Source: Citrobacter sp. RHB25-C09 (GTDB taxonomy: Bacteria > Pseudomonadota > Gammaproteobacteria > Enterobacterales > Enterobacteriaceae). Taken from it: 64,000 bases of DNA. Position 1 is the first letter of the stretch. Each line of letters opens with the position of its first letter. Of the stretch, positions 17,661 to 26,405 are shown one piece after another. The position numbers and the translations under genes are program-made. The stretch covers positions 3,906,001 through 3,970,000 of the forward strand of contig NZ_CP057483.1 in NCBI RefSeq assembly GCF_013836145.1, given 5' to 3'. Under the pieces are notes generated by a model, which was not told where the DNA came from, made no database searches, and was given only the letters and a program-made list of their open reading frames with translations.

Positions 17661-17850
17661 AATATCACTATCAGCTTCAAAAATATTCCTGCTGTCGATA
17701 AAACGCATCATAATCCAACGCTTATATTGATATAACAAGCTGAATTTCAAGAGTATATTTTAAAACTCAGCATTTCCCCCCCTCTTTACACCTGATTTTT
17801 CGAGGTTAATACTTGCGCGCATCACTCATTCCTCCATAACCGGGTAAAAG

Positions 17851-20121
17851 ATGATGAAAGTACTAATCGTAGAAAGTGAATTCCTCCATCAGGACACCTG
17901 GGTTGGCAGTGCTGTCGAGCGTCTGGCAGATGCTTTAAGTCGGCAAAATGTGACCGTCATTAAGTCCACGTCATTCGACGACGGCTACGCCATCCTTTCC
18001 GCAAACGAAGCCATTGATTGCCTGATGTTCAGCTATCAAATGGAACACCCCGATGAACATCACAACGTCAGACAACTGATCGGAAAGCTTCATGAGCGCC
18101 AGCAAAACGTGCCGGTTTTTCTGCTGGGTGACCGAGAGAAAGCCATTGCCTCGCTGGACCGCGACCTGCTGGAACTTGTCGATGAGTTCGCCTGGATCCT
18201 CGAAGATAGCGCAGATTTTATCGCCGGACGCGCCGTTGCGGCCATGACGCGCTATCGCCAACAACTGTTACCGCCGCTGTTCAGCGCGCTGATGAAATAC
18301 AGCGATATCCATGAATATTCCTGGGCCGCACCGGGACACCAGGGCGGGGTCGGCTTTACCAAAACCCCGGCCGGTCGCCTGTATCATGATTTCTATGGCG
18401 AAAATCTGTTCCGCACCGACATGGGGATTGAACGCGAGTCGCTGGGCTCGTTGCTCGACCACACTGGCGCATTTGGTGAAAGCGAAAAATATGCCGCTAA
18501 AGTGTTCGGTGCCGATCGCTCCTGGTCAGTCGTTGTAGGCACATCCGGTTCTAACCGCACCATTATGCAGGCCTGCATGACCGATAATGACGTGGTCGTC
18601 CTGGACCGTAACTGCCATAAATCTATTGAGCAGGGGTTGATCCTAACCGGCGCGAAACCGGTATATATGGTGCCCAGCCGTAACCGCTACGGCATCATCG
18701 GCCCTATCTATCCGCAGGAAATGCAGCCGGAAACCATTCAGAAAAAAATCAGCGACAGCCCGCTGACTAAAGCGAAGCTGGGGCAGAAACCATCCTACAG
18801 CGTGGTCACCAACTGCACCTACGATGGCGTGTGCTATAACGCCAAAGAGGCGCAGGATCTGCTGGCGCAGACCACCGATCGTATCCACTTCGACGAAGCC
18901 TGGTACGGCTACGCTCGTTTTAACCCGATTTATGCCGACCACTACGCAATGCGCGGTGAGCCAGGCGACCATAACGGCCCGACCGTTTTTGCCACTCACT
19001 CCACACACAAACTGCTGAACGCGCTGTCTCAGGCGTCTTACATCCATGTGCGCGAAGGTCGCGGCGCGGTTAACTTCTCCCGCTTCAATCAGGCGTACAT
19101 GATGCATGCCACCACCTCACCGCTGTATGCCATTTGCGCATCTAACGACGTTGCCGTGTCAATGATGGACGGTAACAGTGGCCAGTCACTGACCCGTGAA
19201 GTGATCGACGAAGCGATTGATTTCCGTCAGGCGATGGCACGTTTATATAAAGAGTTCAGTGCCGAAGGCGACTGGTTCTTCAAACCGTGGAATAAAGAGG
19301 TTATTACCGACCCGGAAACTGGCAAAACCTGGGATTTTGCCGACGCACCGGCAACTTTACTGGCCACCGACCAGAACTGCTGGGTCATGCGTCCTGGCGA
19401 AACCTGGCATGGCTTTAAGGATTTACCGGATAACTGGAGCATGCTCGACCCGATTAAAGTCAGTATCCTTGCGCCGGGGATGGGTGACGATGGTGAACTG
19501 GAAGAGACGGGGGTCCCTGCCGCACTGGTTACTGCCTGGCTTGGGCGTCACGGCATCGTGCCAACCCGCACCACTGACTTCCAGATTATGTTCCTGTTCT
19601 CAATGGGGATTACGCGCGGTAAATGGGGCACCCTGATCAACACCCTGTGCTCGTTTAAACACCACTATGATGCAAATACCCCGCTGACGCAGGTAATGCC
19701 CGAGCTGGTTGAGGATCATCCTGAAATCTACGCCAACCTGGGGCTCCATGACCTCGGCGACAAAATGTTTGCCTGGCTGCGCGAAAACAACCCTGGCGCA
19801 AGCCTGAATGCGGCCTATTCCAGCCTGCCCGTTGCCGAAATCACGCCGCGCGAAGCATATAACGCTATCGTCAATGACAACGTTGAAATGGTGGCCATTG
19901 AGAACCTGCCAGGGCGTATCGCGGCGAACTCGGTAATTCCTTATCCGCCGGGGATCCCGATGCTGCTGTCCGGGGAAAACTTTGGCGACGAGAACAGCCC
20001 GCAGGTGGGTTATCTCCGGGCGCTACAGTCATGGGATCATCATTTCCCCGGCTTCGAGCACGAAACCGAAGGGACAGAGATTATCAATGGCGTCTATCAC
20101 GTCATGTGTGTAAAAGCGTAA
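17851..20121 (+). CDS. adiA: Biodegradative arginine decarboxylase AdiA
   Basis: The 756-residue fold-type I PLP enzyme has an N-terminal wing domain resembling a receiver (MMKVLIVESEF). The catalytic lysine lies in the HSTHKLLNALSQ motif (Lys387 counting from the first ATG). It also has the substrate-loop residues typical of acid-induced decarboxylases. AdiA converts arginine to agmatine plus CO2, consuming a cytoplasmic proton, and works with the antiporter AdiC encoded downstream. Two consecutive ATG codons (17851, 17854) can serve as start. Its length equals that of E. coli AdiA, and a strong terminator follows. Confidence 0.97.
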   Translation: MMKVLIVESEFLHQDTWVGSAVERLADALSRQNVTVIKSTSFDDGYAILSANEAIDCLMFSYQMEHPDEHHNVRQLIGKLHERQQNVPVFLLGDREKAIASLDRDLLELVDEFAWILEDSADFIAGRAVAAMTRYRQQLLPPLFSALMKYSDIHEYSWAAPGHQGGVGFTKTPAGRLYHDFYGENLFRTDMGIERESLGSLLDHTGAFGESEKYAAKVFGADRSWSVVVGTSGSNRTIMQACMTDNDVVVLDRNCHKSIEQGLILTGAKPVYMVPSRNRYGIIGPIYPQEMQPETIQKKISDSPLTKAKLGQKPSYSVVTNCTYDGVCYNAKEAQDLLAQTTDRIHFDEAWYGYARFNPIYADHYAMRGEPGDHNGPTVFATHSTHKLLNALSQASYIHVREGRGAVNFSRFNQAYMMHATTSPLYAICASNDVAVSMMDGNSGQSLTREVIDEAIDFRQAMARLYKEFSAEGDWFFKPWNKEVITDPETGKTWDFADAPATLLATDQNCWVMRPGETWHGFKDLPDNWSMLDPIKVSILAPGMGDDGELEETGVPAALVTAWLGRHGIVPTRTTDFQIMFLFSMGITRGKWGTLINTLCSFKHHYDANTPLTQVMPELVEDHPEIYANLGLHDLGDKMFAWLRENNPGASLNAAYSSLPVAEITPREAYNAIVNDNVEMVAIENLPGRIAANSVIPYPPGIPMLLSGENFGDENSPQVGYLRALQSWDHHFPGFEHETEGTEIINGVYHVMCVKA

Positions 20122-20183
20122 TAATGGAAATACCACTGATTTCCTGAGTAATCACGTTCACATTCTGCTTTGTCATACCTTTT

Positions 20184-20211
20184 GCGCGGGCCTCCCCCGC
20201 GCTTTTTTTTT
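20184..20211 (+). terminator. Rho-independent terminator of adiA
   Basis: GCGCGGG pairs with CCCGCGC across a CCTCC loop and is followed by a run of nine T. It separates adiA from the independently transcribed adiY. Confidence 0.93.
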
Positions 20212-20397
20212 CACGAATAAACAGAGTTTCCACTCTGTAAAATTGACTTTACTTAAGAAAAACTCAGTTACACTTGCAATTATTTCCATATCGATTATCT
20301 TATTATCGACCTCATTCGTCATACAAAACAAAATAACCGTCTTATCTCGCTCCTTTGGCGAGAACGGATATTTATGTCCTATTGCAGGAGTTAGGGT

Positions 20398-21159
20398 ATG
20401 AGAATATACAGTAATGAACCGTGCATCGTTGTGTTAACCGAAAAAGACGTTTGGCTAAGAATAAATGGTAAGGAGGCAATTTCCTTAAAAGCCAATAACA
20501 TGGCTCTTATTGCTTGTGAAAATAACATCATTGATATCTCTTCATTTAATAACGCACTGGTCGCACATATTAGCCGCGATATAATTAAAGAATATCTGCG
20601 TTTTTTAAATAAAGACCTGTCCACTATTCCTGTATGGCCGCGAAGCGCGACTCCAGCCATCGCCGTCGATTGCATGACGCCCGATGTCTTTTGCGTTGCC
20701 GCGCAATACAGTATTCAGCACAATGACAGCCCAGGTGAGGAAGAGCGCGCACGTTCTCTGCTGTTCACCGTACTTTCCCGCTTTCTCGAAAGCAAAAAGT
20801 TCCTGCCGTTGCTGATGTTTATGCTGCGTACCCGGATTAGTGACAGTGTTTACCATATTATCGAAAGCGATATCCATAAGTCGTGGAATCTTAATCAGGT
20901 CGCCAGTTGCTTATGCCTGAGCCCCAGCCTGCTTAAGAAAAAATTGAAAAGTGAAAATACCACTTACAGTGAAATCATCACTACCTGTCGTATGCGTTAC
21001 GCTGTTAATCAACTATTAACAACCGGGAAAAATATTTCTCAAATTTCTGAACTTTGTGGTTACAACAGCACATCTTATTTTATTTCAGTATTTAAAGAGT
21101 TCTATGGCATGACTCCTTTACACTATGTTAGCCATTTTAAAGATCAGGCTGCAGCGTAA
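20398..21159 (+). CDS. adiY: AraC-family transcriptional activator AdiY
   Basis: The 253-residue protein has a poorly conserved N-terminal sensing half and a C-terminal AraC double helix-turn-helix. Helices are visible at NLNQVASCLCLSPSLLKKKL and ISQISELCGYNSTSYFISVF, with the family's FKEFYGMTPLHY. AdiY activates adiA and adiC under acid, anaerobic, arginine-rich conditions in E. coli. The ATG is preceded by CAGGAG, and the gene lies between adiA and adiC as in E. coli. Its AT-rich sequence is normal for this regulator. Confidence 0.95.
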   Translation: MRIYSNEPCIVVLTEKDVWLRINGKEAISLKANNMALIACENNIIDISSFNNALVAHISRDIIKEYLRFLNKDLSTIPVWPRSATPAIAVDCMTPDVFCVAAQYSIQHNDSPGEEERARSLLFTVLSRFLESKKFLPLLMFMLRTRISDSVYHIIESDIHKSWNLNQVASCLCLSPSLLKKKLKSENTTYSEIITTCRMRYAVNQLLTTGKNISQISELCGYNSTSYFISVFKEFYGMTPLHYVSHFKDQAAA

Positions 21160-21298
21160 TAAGCATTTAACGTCGGCTTAATTAATTATGAGCTACAATA
21201 ATATCGTCATTGGCGATAAGCCTTATCAGACAACATTCATCCGCACGCCAAGGGCGTATTATTAAGAGCAATTTCTTGTTCCTAACAGGAGTAATATT

Positions 21299-22636
21299 AT
21301 GTCCTCGGATGCTGATGCCCACAAAGTGGGTTTAATCCCCGTCACCTTAATGGTGTCGGGGAATATCATGGGTTCAGGGGTTTTCCTCCTGCCCGCAAAC
21401 CTTGCCTCCACCGGTGGGATTGCAATCTACGGATGGTTTGTCACGATCCTCGGCGCGCTGGCGCTGTCGATGGTTTACGCCAAAATGTCGTCCTTAGATC
21501 CCAGTCCCGGCGGTTCTTACGCTTATGCGCGGCGCTGCTTTGGTCCGTTCCTCGGCTATCAAACTAACGTGCTGTACTGGTTAGCCTGCTGGATTGGTAA
21601 CATTGCGATGGTCGTGATTGGCGTCGGTTATCTCAGCTACTTCTTCCCGATCCTAAAAGATCCGTTAGTGCTGACGCTAACCTGTGTCGCGGTGCTGTGG
21701 ATCTTTGTCCTGCTCAATATTGTCGGCCCTAAAATGATCACCCGCGTTCAGGCGGTCGCCACGGTGCTGGCGTTGATCCCTATTGTGGGTATCGCGGTGT
21801 TTGGCTGGTTCTGGTTCCACAGCGCTACCTACATGGCTGCCTGGAACGTCAGCGGCATGAACACCTTTGGAGCGATTCAAAGCACCCTTAACGTCACGCT
21901 GTGGTCGTTTATTGGGGTGGAAAGCGCCTCAGTAGCGGCAGGGGTGGTTAAAAACCCAAAACGCAACGTGCCGATTGCCACCATTGGTGGGGTGCTGATT
22001 GCGGCCGTCTGCTATGTGCTTTCGACAACGGCAATTATGGGGATGATCCCTAACGCGGCGCTGCGTGTCTCCTCTTCTCCGTTCGGTGATGCGGCACGTA
22101 TGGCGTTGGGTGAAACCGCAGGCGCAATTGTCTCCTTCTGCGCGGCGGCGGGCTGCTTAGGTTCGCTGGGCGGCTGGACGTTACTGGCCGGGCAGACGGC
22201 AAAAGCCGCCGCCGATGACGGTCTTTTCCCGCCAATTTTTGCTCGCGTGAACAAAGATGGCATCCCGGTGGCCGGGCTGATTATCGTCGGTATCCTCATG
22301 ACCATCTTCCAGTTCAGCAGTATTTCGCCGAACGCGACGAAAGAATTTGGTCTTGTCTCTTCCGTCTCGGTCATCTTCACGCTAGTGCCATATCTCTACA
22401 CCTGTGCCGCACTCCTGTTGCTCGGTCATGGGCACTTTGGCAAAGCGCGTCCGGTGTATCTGCTGGTCACTTTTGTGGCGTTTATTTACTGCATCTGGGC
22501 AGTGGTCGGTTCTGGAGCGAAAGAGGTCATGTGGTCATTTGTCACCCTGATGATCATCACCGCGCTCTATGCACTCAATTACAACCGGATCCATAAAAAC
22601 CCGTATCCTCTGGATGCGCCGGTAAGCAAAAATTAA
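21299..22636 (+). CDS. adiC: Arginine:agmatine antiporter AdiC
   Basis: The 445-residue, 12-helix APC-family transporter has the same length as E. coli AdiC. The substrate-binding GNIMGSGVFLLPANLA motif lies in helix 1, with conserved WSFIGVESASVAAG in helix 6. It exchanges external arginine for internal agmatine so that AdiA can keep removing cytoplasmic protons. An AACAGGAG ribosome site precedes the ATG. It sits 139 bases after adiY and is probably transcribed from its own promoter there. The hairpin at 22691-22718 may end its transcript. Confidence 0.97.
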   Translation: MSSDADAHKVGLIPVTLMVSGNIMGSGVFLLPANLASTGGIAIYGWFVTILGALALSMVYAKMSSLDPSPGGSYAYARRCFGPFLGYQTNVLYWLACWIGNIAMVVIGVGYLSYFFPILKDPLVLTLTCVAVLWIFVLLNIVGPKMITRVQAVATVLALIPIVGIAVFGWFWFHSATYMAAWNVSGMNTFGAIQSTLNVTLWSFIGVESASVAAGVVKNPKRNVPIATIGGVLIAAVCYVLSTTAIMGMIPNAALRVSSSPFGDAARMALGETAGAIVSFCAAAGCLGSLGGWTLLAGQTAKAAADDGLFPPIFARVNKDGIPVAGLIIVGILMTIFQFSSISPNATKEFGLVSSVSVIFTLVPYLYTCAALLLLGHGHFGKARPVYLLVTFVAFIYCIWAVVGSGAKEVMWSFVTLMIITALYALNYNRIHKNPYPLDAPVSKN

Positions 22637-22690
22637 TACAGATTATTGATGTTGCCCGATGGCGCCAGCCTGTCGGACGTGTGCTCCCCC

Positions 22691-22722
22691 AGCCAACCTT
22701 AAGTTCTTAAGGTTGGCTTAAT
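22691..22722 (+). promoter_or_regulatory. BasR (PmrA) box of eptA within a perfect inverted repeat
   Basis: CTTAAG-GTTGG-CTTAAT at 22706-22722 matches the PmrA/BasR direct-repeat box (YTTAAK-N5-YTTAAK) and lies 46 bases before the eptA ATG. The same sequence is the right arm of a 12-bp perfect inverted repeat (22691-22718, 4-base loop) followed by TAATTTTA. The repeat could also form a terminator hairpin for adiC. Regulation by BasRS is established in E. coli and Salmonella; the dual role is inferred. Confidence 0.85.
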
Positions 22723-22767
22723 TTTAGTCTGAGAGTATTTGCGCACTAAATTGATGGAACCCCCACC

Positions 22768-24411
22768 ATGTTAAAGCGCATTGTAAAAAGACCGACTCTC
22801 AGCCTGCTCACCTGGCTACTTCTGGTTTCATTTTATCTCTCTGTTTTTCTGAACATTGCGTTCTACAGGCAGGTTATCCAGGCGCTGCCGATGGATTCGC
22901 TGCGCAATGTGCTGGTTTTTATATCGATGCCGCTGGTGGCGTTCAGCGTTATCAATATTGTGCTGACTTTATCCTCATTCCTGTGGCTGAACCGGCCTCT
23001 GGCCTGTCTTTTTGTCATTGTGAGCGCGGCGGCGCAGTACTTCATTATGACGTACGGCATCGTCATCGACCGCACGATGATTGCGAACATGGTAGACACG
23101 ACGCCTGCCGAAACCTTCGCCCTGATGACGCCGAAGATGGTACTCACGCTTGGATTAAGCGGTATTGTGGCCGCCATCGTTTTCTGCTGGATCAAAATAA
23201 AACCGGCCGCTCGGCCCTTACGTAGCGGCCTTTATCGCATAGCGAGCGTTCTGGCGTCCGTCGCAGTGATCCTGCTGGTCGCCGCCCTTTTCTATAAAGA
23301 TTACGCCTCGCTGTTTCGCAACAATAAAGAGCTGGTCAAATCGCTCAGCCCGTCGAACAGCCTGGTCGCCAGTTGGTCATGGTATTCCCATCAGCGTCTG
23401 GCGAACCTGCCCCTGGTGCGTATTGGCGAAGATGCCCATCGCAACCCGCTGATGCAGCAAGCGAAGCGTAAAACCCTGACCGTTCTGATCGTGGGCGAAA
23501 CCTCACGTGCTGAAAACTTCTCGCTCGGCGGTTATGCCCGCGAAACTAACCCGCTGCTGGCAAAAGATAACGTGGTCTACTTCCCGCACACCACGTCCTG
23601 CGGCACCGCCACCGCCGTTTCGGTACCCTGTATGTTCTCCAACATGCCGCGTAAGCATTACGACGAACAGCTGGCGCATCACCAGGAAGGGATGCTGGAT
23701 ATTATTCAGCGTGCGGGCATTAATGTGCTGTGGAACGACAACGACGGCGGGTGTAAGGGCGCTTGCGACCGTGTGCCGCATCAGAATATGACCACCTTAA
23801 ACCTGCCGGGTGAATGCATTAAAGGCGAATGCTATGACGAAGTGCTGTTCCACGGCCTGGAGGAGTACATCAACAACCTGAAAGGCGACGGCGTTATTGT
23901 GCTGCATACCATCGGCAGCCACGGCCCGACTTACTATAATCGCTATCCGCCGCAGTTCCGGAAATTTACCCCGACCTGCGACACCAATGAAATTCAGACC
24001 TGTTCACAGCAGCAACTGGTGAATACCTATGACAACACCGTGCTGTATGTCGACTATATTGTTGATAAAACGATTAATATATTGAAAGCGCATCAGGACA
24101 CCTTTACCACCAGCCTGGTCTATCTTTCCGATCACGGCGAATCACTGGGGGATAACGGCGTCTACCTGCACGGTTTGCCTTACAGCATTGCGCCAGACGC
24201 GCAGAAACACGTGCCGATGCTGCTGTGGCTGTCGGAAGACTACCAGCAGCGCTACAAGATTGACGCTACCTGCCTGCAAACGAGAGCGCAATCTCAGGAG
24301 TATTCGCAGGATAATCTTTTCTCAACCATGCTGGGACTGACTGGCGTTGAGACAACGCAATACCAGCCCGCAGATGATATTCTGCAACCTTGCAGGAGAG
24401 TCACCGAATGA
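22768..24411 (+). CDS. eptA: Lipid A phosphoethanolamine transferase EptA (PmrC)
   Basis: The 547-residue protein has five N-terminal transmembrane helices (to about residue 180) and a periplasmic alkaline-phosphatase-fold domain. The catalytic Thr is in GETSRAENFSLGGY, and metal-binding residues lie in HTIGSHGPTYY and SDHGESLGDNG. It adds phosphoethanolamine to lipid A phosphates and lowers the affinity for cationic peptides and polymyxin. The BasR box upstream and the ATGA overlap with basR make an eptA-basR-basS operon. Paired cysteines (for example CGTATAVSVPC) form the family's periplasmic disulfides. Confidence 0.97.
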   Translation: MLKRIVKRPTLSLLTWLLLVSFYLSVFLNIAFYRQVIQALPMDSLRNVLVFISMPLVAFSVINIVLTLSSFLWLNRPLACLFVIVSAAAQYFIMTYGIVIDRTMIANMVDTTPAETFALMTPKMVLTLGLSGIVAAIVFCWIKIKPAARPLRSGLYRIASVLASVAVILLVAALFYKDYASLFRNNKELVKSLSPSNSLVASWSWYSHQRLANLPLVRIGEDAHRNPLMQQAKRKTLTVLIVGETSRAENFSLGGYARETNPLLAKDNVVYFPHTTSCGTATAVSVPCMFSNMPRKHYDEQLAHHQEGMLDIIQRAGINVLWNDNDGGCKGACDRVPHQNMTTLNLPGECIKGECYDEVLFHGLEEYINNLKGDGVIVLHTIGSHGPTYYNRYPPQFRKFTPTCDTNEIQTCSQQQLVNTYDNTVLYVDYIVDKTINILKAHQDTFTTSLVYLSDHGESLGDNGVYLHGLPYSIAPDAQKHVPMLLWLSEDYQQRYKIDATCLQTRAQSQEYSQDNLFSTMLGLTGVETTQYQPADDILQPCRRVTE

Positions 24412-25082
24412 AAATATTAATTGTTGAAGACGATACGTTGTTACTGCAGGGGTTGATTCTGGCGGCACAAACCGAAGGGTACGCCTGCGACGGTGTCGCC
24501 ACTGCCCGTGCAGCGGAGCAATGTCTGGAAAACGCACACTACAGCCTGGTGGTGCTTGATCTCGGCCTGCCGGACGAAGATGGTTTGCATTTCCTGGCGC
24601 GAATCCGCCAGAAAAAATACACCCTGCCGGTGTTGATCCTCACCGCGCGAGACACCCTTGCCGATAAAATATCCGGGCTGGACGTGGGTGCCGATGATTA
24701 TCTGGTGAAGCCTTTCGCCCTTGAGGAACTTCATGCCCGCATCCGCGCGCTGCTGCGCCGGCATAATAATCAGGGTGAGAGTGAACTGGTGGTCGGCTGT
24801 CTGACGCTTAATATGGGGCGTCGTCAGGTGTGGAAAGAGGGGGAAGAACTGGTCCTCACTCCGAAAGAGTACGCGCTACTCTCCCGCCTCATGCTGAAGG
24901 CCGGAAGCCCGGTACACCGCGAAATTCTCTACAACGACATTTATAACTGGGACAACGAACCCTCCACCAATACCCTGGAAGTGCATATTCATAACCTGCG
25001 CGACAAAGTCGGCAAGTCGCGAATTCGTACCGTGCGGGGGTTTGGCTACATGCTGGTAGCGAACGGGAGCGAGGAAAACTAA
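24408..25082 (+). CDS. basR: OmpR-family response regulator BasR (PmrA)
   Basis: The start is set at the ATG at 24408 (MKILIVEDDT), which overlaps the eptA stop and has an AGGAG site 9 bases upstream. The 224-residue protein has a receiver domain with phosphorylated Asp in VLDLGLPDED and Lys in YLVKPF, then a winged-helix DNA-binding domain ending RTVRGFGYMLVAN. Phosphorylated BasR activates eptA, pmrR and the arn operon in response to Fe(III), Al(III), mild acid or, indirectly, low magnesium. basS follows immediately. Confidence 0.97.
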   Translation: MKILIVEDDTLLLQGLILAAQTEGYACDGVATARAAEQCLENAHYSLVVLDLGLPDEDGLHFLARIRQKKYTLPVLILTARDTLADKISGLDVGADDYLVKPFALEELHARIRALLRRHNNQGESELVVGCLTLNMGRRQVWKEGEELVLTPKEYALLSRLMLKAGSPVHREILYNDIYNWDNEPSTNTLEVHIHNLRDKVGKSRIRTVRGFGYMLVANGSEEN

Positions 25083-26165
25083 TTGAAGCTGACGCGTTTT
25101 CTGCACAGGCCGATGACCCTGCGGCAGCGGCTGATGATCACGATTGGCCTGATTCTACTGGTCTTTCAGCTCATCAGTACCTTCTGGCTGTGGCACGAAA
25201 GCACCGAGCAAATCCAGCTTTTTGAGCAGGCGTTGCGGGACCATAGAAATAACGACCGCCACATCATGCATGAGATCCGCGAGGCGGTCGCCAGTCTGAT
25301 CGTCCCCAGCGTGTTTATGGTGGGATTGACCCTCGTCATCTGTTACCAGGCGGTGCGCCGCATCACCCGCCCGCTCGCCGATCTGCAAAAAGAGTTAGAA
25401 ACCCGCACGGCGGATAACCTGAAGCCGATTGATATTCATAGCTCGACCGTGGAAATTCAAGCGGTTGTTACGGCGCTAAATGAGCTGGTGAACAGACTGA
25501 CCACCACCATCGAAAATGAACGCCTGTTCACTGCTGACGTTGCCCATGAACTGCGCACACCGCTATCGGGAGTGCGCCTGCATCTGGAGTTATTGTCGAA
25601 GGCGCACAATGTCGACGTCGCGCCCCTGGTCGCGCGTCTGGACCAAATGATGGACAGCGTGTCGCAACTCTTACAGCTCGCCCGCGTTGGGCAATCCTTT
25701 TCCTCCGGCACTTACCAACACGTTAAGCTGTTGGATGATGTGATCTTGCCCTCCTACGATGAGCTGAGCACCATGCTGGACCAGCGAGAGCAAACTTTGC
25801 TGCTCCCTGAGAGCCATGACGACGTTACCGTCGACGGCGATGCCACCCTCCTGCGGATGCTATTGCGAAATCTGGTGGAGAACGCCCATCGCTACAGCCC
25901 GAAAGGGACGACCATCACTCTCTCTCTGAAGGCAGATGATGACGCGATTATGGCGGTTGAGGACGAAGGGCCGGGAATAGACGAGAGTAAATGTGGCAAG
26001 TTAAGCGAAGCCTTTGTTCGCATGGACAGTCGCTACGGTGGAATTGGGCTGGGACTGAGTATCGTCACTCGCATCACCCAACTGCATCACGGGCAGTTCA
26101 TATTGCAGAACCGCGAAGGAACGACAGGAACCCGTGCATGGGTGAAGCTAAAGAAGACTCAGTAA
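25083..26165 (+). CDS. basS: Sensor histidine kinase BasS (PmrB)
   Basis: The frame starts at a TTG directly after the basR TAA, with AGGAAAA upstream, and gives 360 residues (MKLTRFLHRPMTLRQRLM). Order: helix 1 (about 15-35), a short periplasmic loop of about 30 residues with the family's metal-binding acidic region, helix 2 (about 66-88), HAMP, dimerisation domain with His in VAHELRTPLSG, and ATPase domain (GPGIDESKCGKLSEAF, GGIGLGLSIV). It phosphorylates BasR. The stop overlaps the convergent pmrR stop by several bases. An ATG at codon 11 is an alternative start. Confidence 0.95.
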   Translation: MKLTRFLHRPMTLRQRLMITIGLILLVFQLISTFWLWHESTEQIQLFEQALRDHRNNDRHIMHEIREAVASLIVPSVFMVGLTLVICYQAVRRITRPLADLQKELETRTADNLKPIDIHSSTVEIQAVVTALNELVNRLTTTIENERLFTADVAHELRTPLSGVRLHLELLSKAHNVDVAPLVARLDQMMDSVSQLLQLARVGQSFSSGTYQHVKLLDDVILPSYDELSTMLDQREQTLLLPESHDDVTVDGDATLLRMLLRNLVENAHRYSPKGTTITLSLKADDDAIMAVEDEGPGIDESKCGKLSEAFVRMDSRYGGIGLGLSIVTRITQLHHGQFILQNREGTTGTRAWVKLKKTQ

Positions 26166-26248
26166 GTGGTCAGCCAGACATACAAAAAGCTGCTGACAAT
26201 CAGTACGCTAAATACCGTCGTTAAACTTTCATAAACACGTTGTTTCAT
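26159..26248 (-). CDS. pmrR: LpxT-inhibitor micropeptide PmrR
   Basis: The 29-codon frame (MKQRVYESLTTVF then a hydrophobic helix, ending LTTY) is convergent with basS and overlaps its stop. It has a strong GGAGGAGAG ribosome site, and a BasR box (26292-26308) lies 44 bases upstream of its ATG. In Salmonella and E. coli this membrane peptide is induced by PmrA/BasR and inhibits the lipid A phosphotransferase LpxT, leaving phosphate sites free for EptA. Size, position, ribosome site and operator all agree. Confidence 0.93.
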   Translation of the reverse strand: MKQRVYESLTTVFSVLIVSSFLYVWLTTY

Positions 26249-26291
26249 CACACTCTCCTCCAGGCTATGGAAGAGAGTGTGCCAGCCAGAG

Positions 26292-26308
26292 ATTAAGCCA
26301 ACCTTAAG
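26292..26308 (-). promoter_or_regulatory. BasR (PmrA) box upstream of pmrR
   Basis: Read on the minus strand, the sequence is CTTAAG-GTTGG-CTTAAT, identical over all 17 bases to the box before eptA. It is placed to activate pmrR transcription toward basS. Confidence 0.85.
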
Positions 26309-26320
26309 TGATGAACGATT

Positions 26321-26395
26321 GCCGAATGGCGGCGCAAGCGCCTTATCCGGCCAACCAAAAGCGTAGGCCCGGTAAGCGTCTGCGCCACCAGGCAA
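26321..26395. repeat. REP pair between pmrR and proP
   Basis: GCCGAATGGCGGCGCAAGCG with CCTTATCCGGCC, then GCGTAGGCCCGGTAAGCG with GCGCCACCAGGC, form two diverged REP units just past the proP stop. Confidence 0.82.
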
Positions 26396-26405
26396 CATTT
26401 CCGTA

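Noticed and set aside
17762..20267. Shared AAAACTCAG before adiA (17762) and adiY (20259)
   Set aside because: A 9-base match between two AT-rich promoter regions is not enough to propose an AdiY site.
22653..22680. REP-like GCCCGATGGCGCCAGCCTG after adiC
   Set aside because: Too diverged from the other REP units, and no partner arm; listed only as a possible decayed copy.
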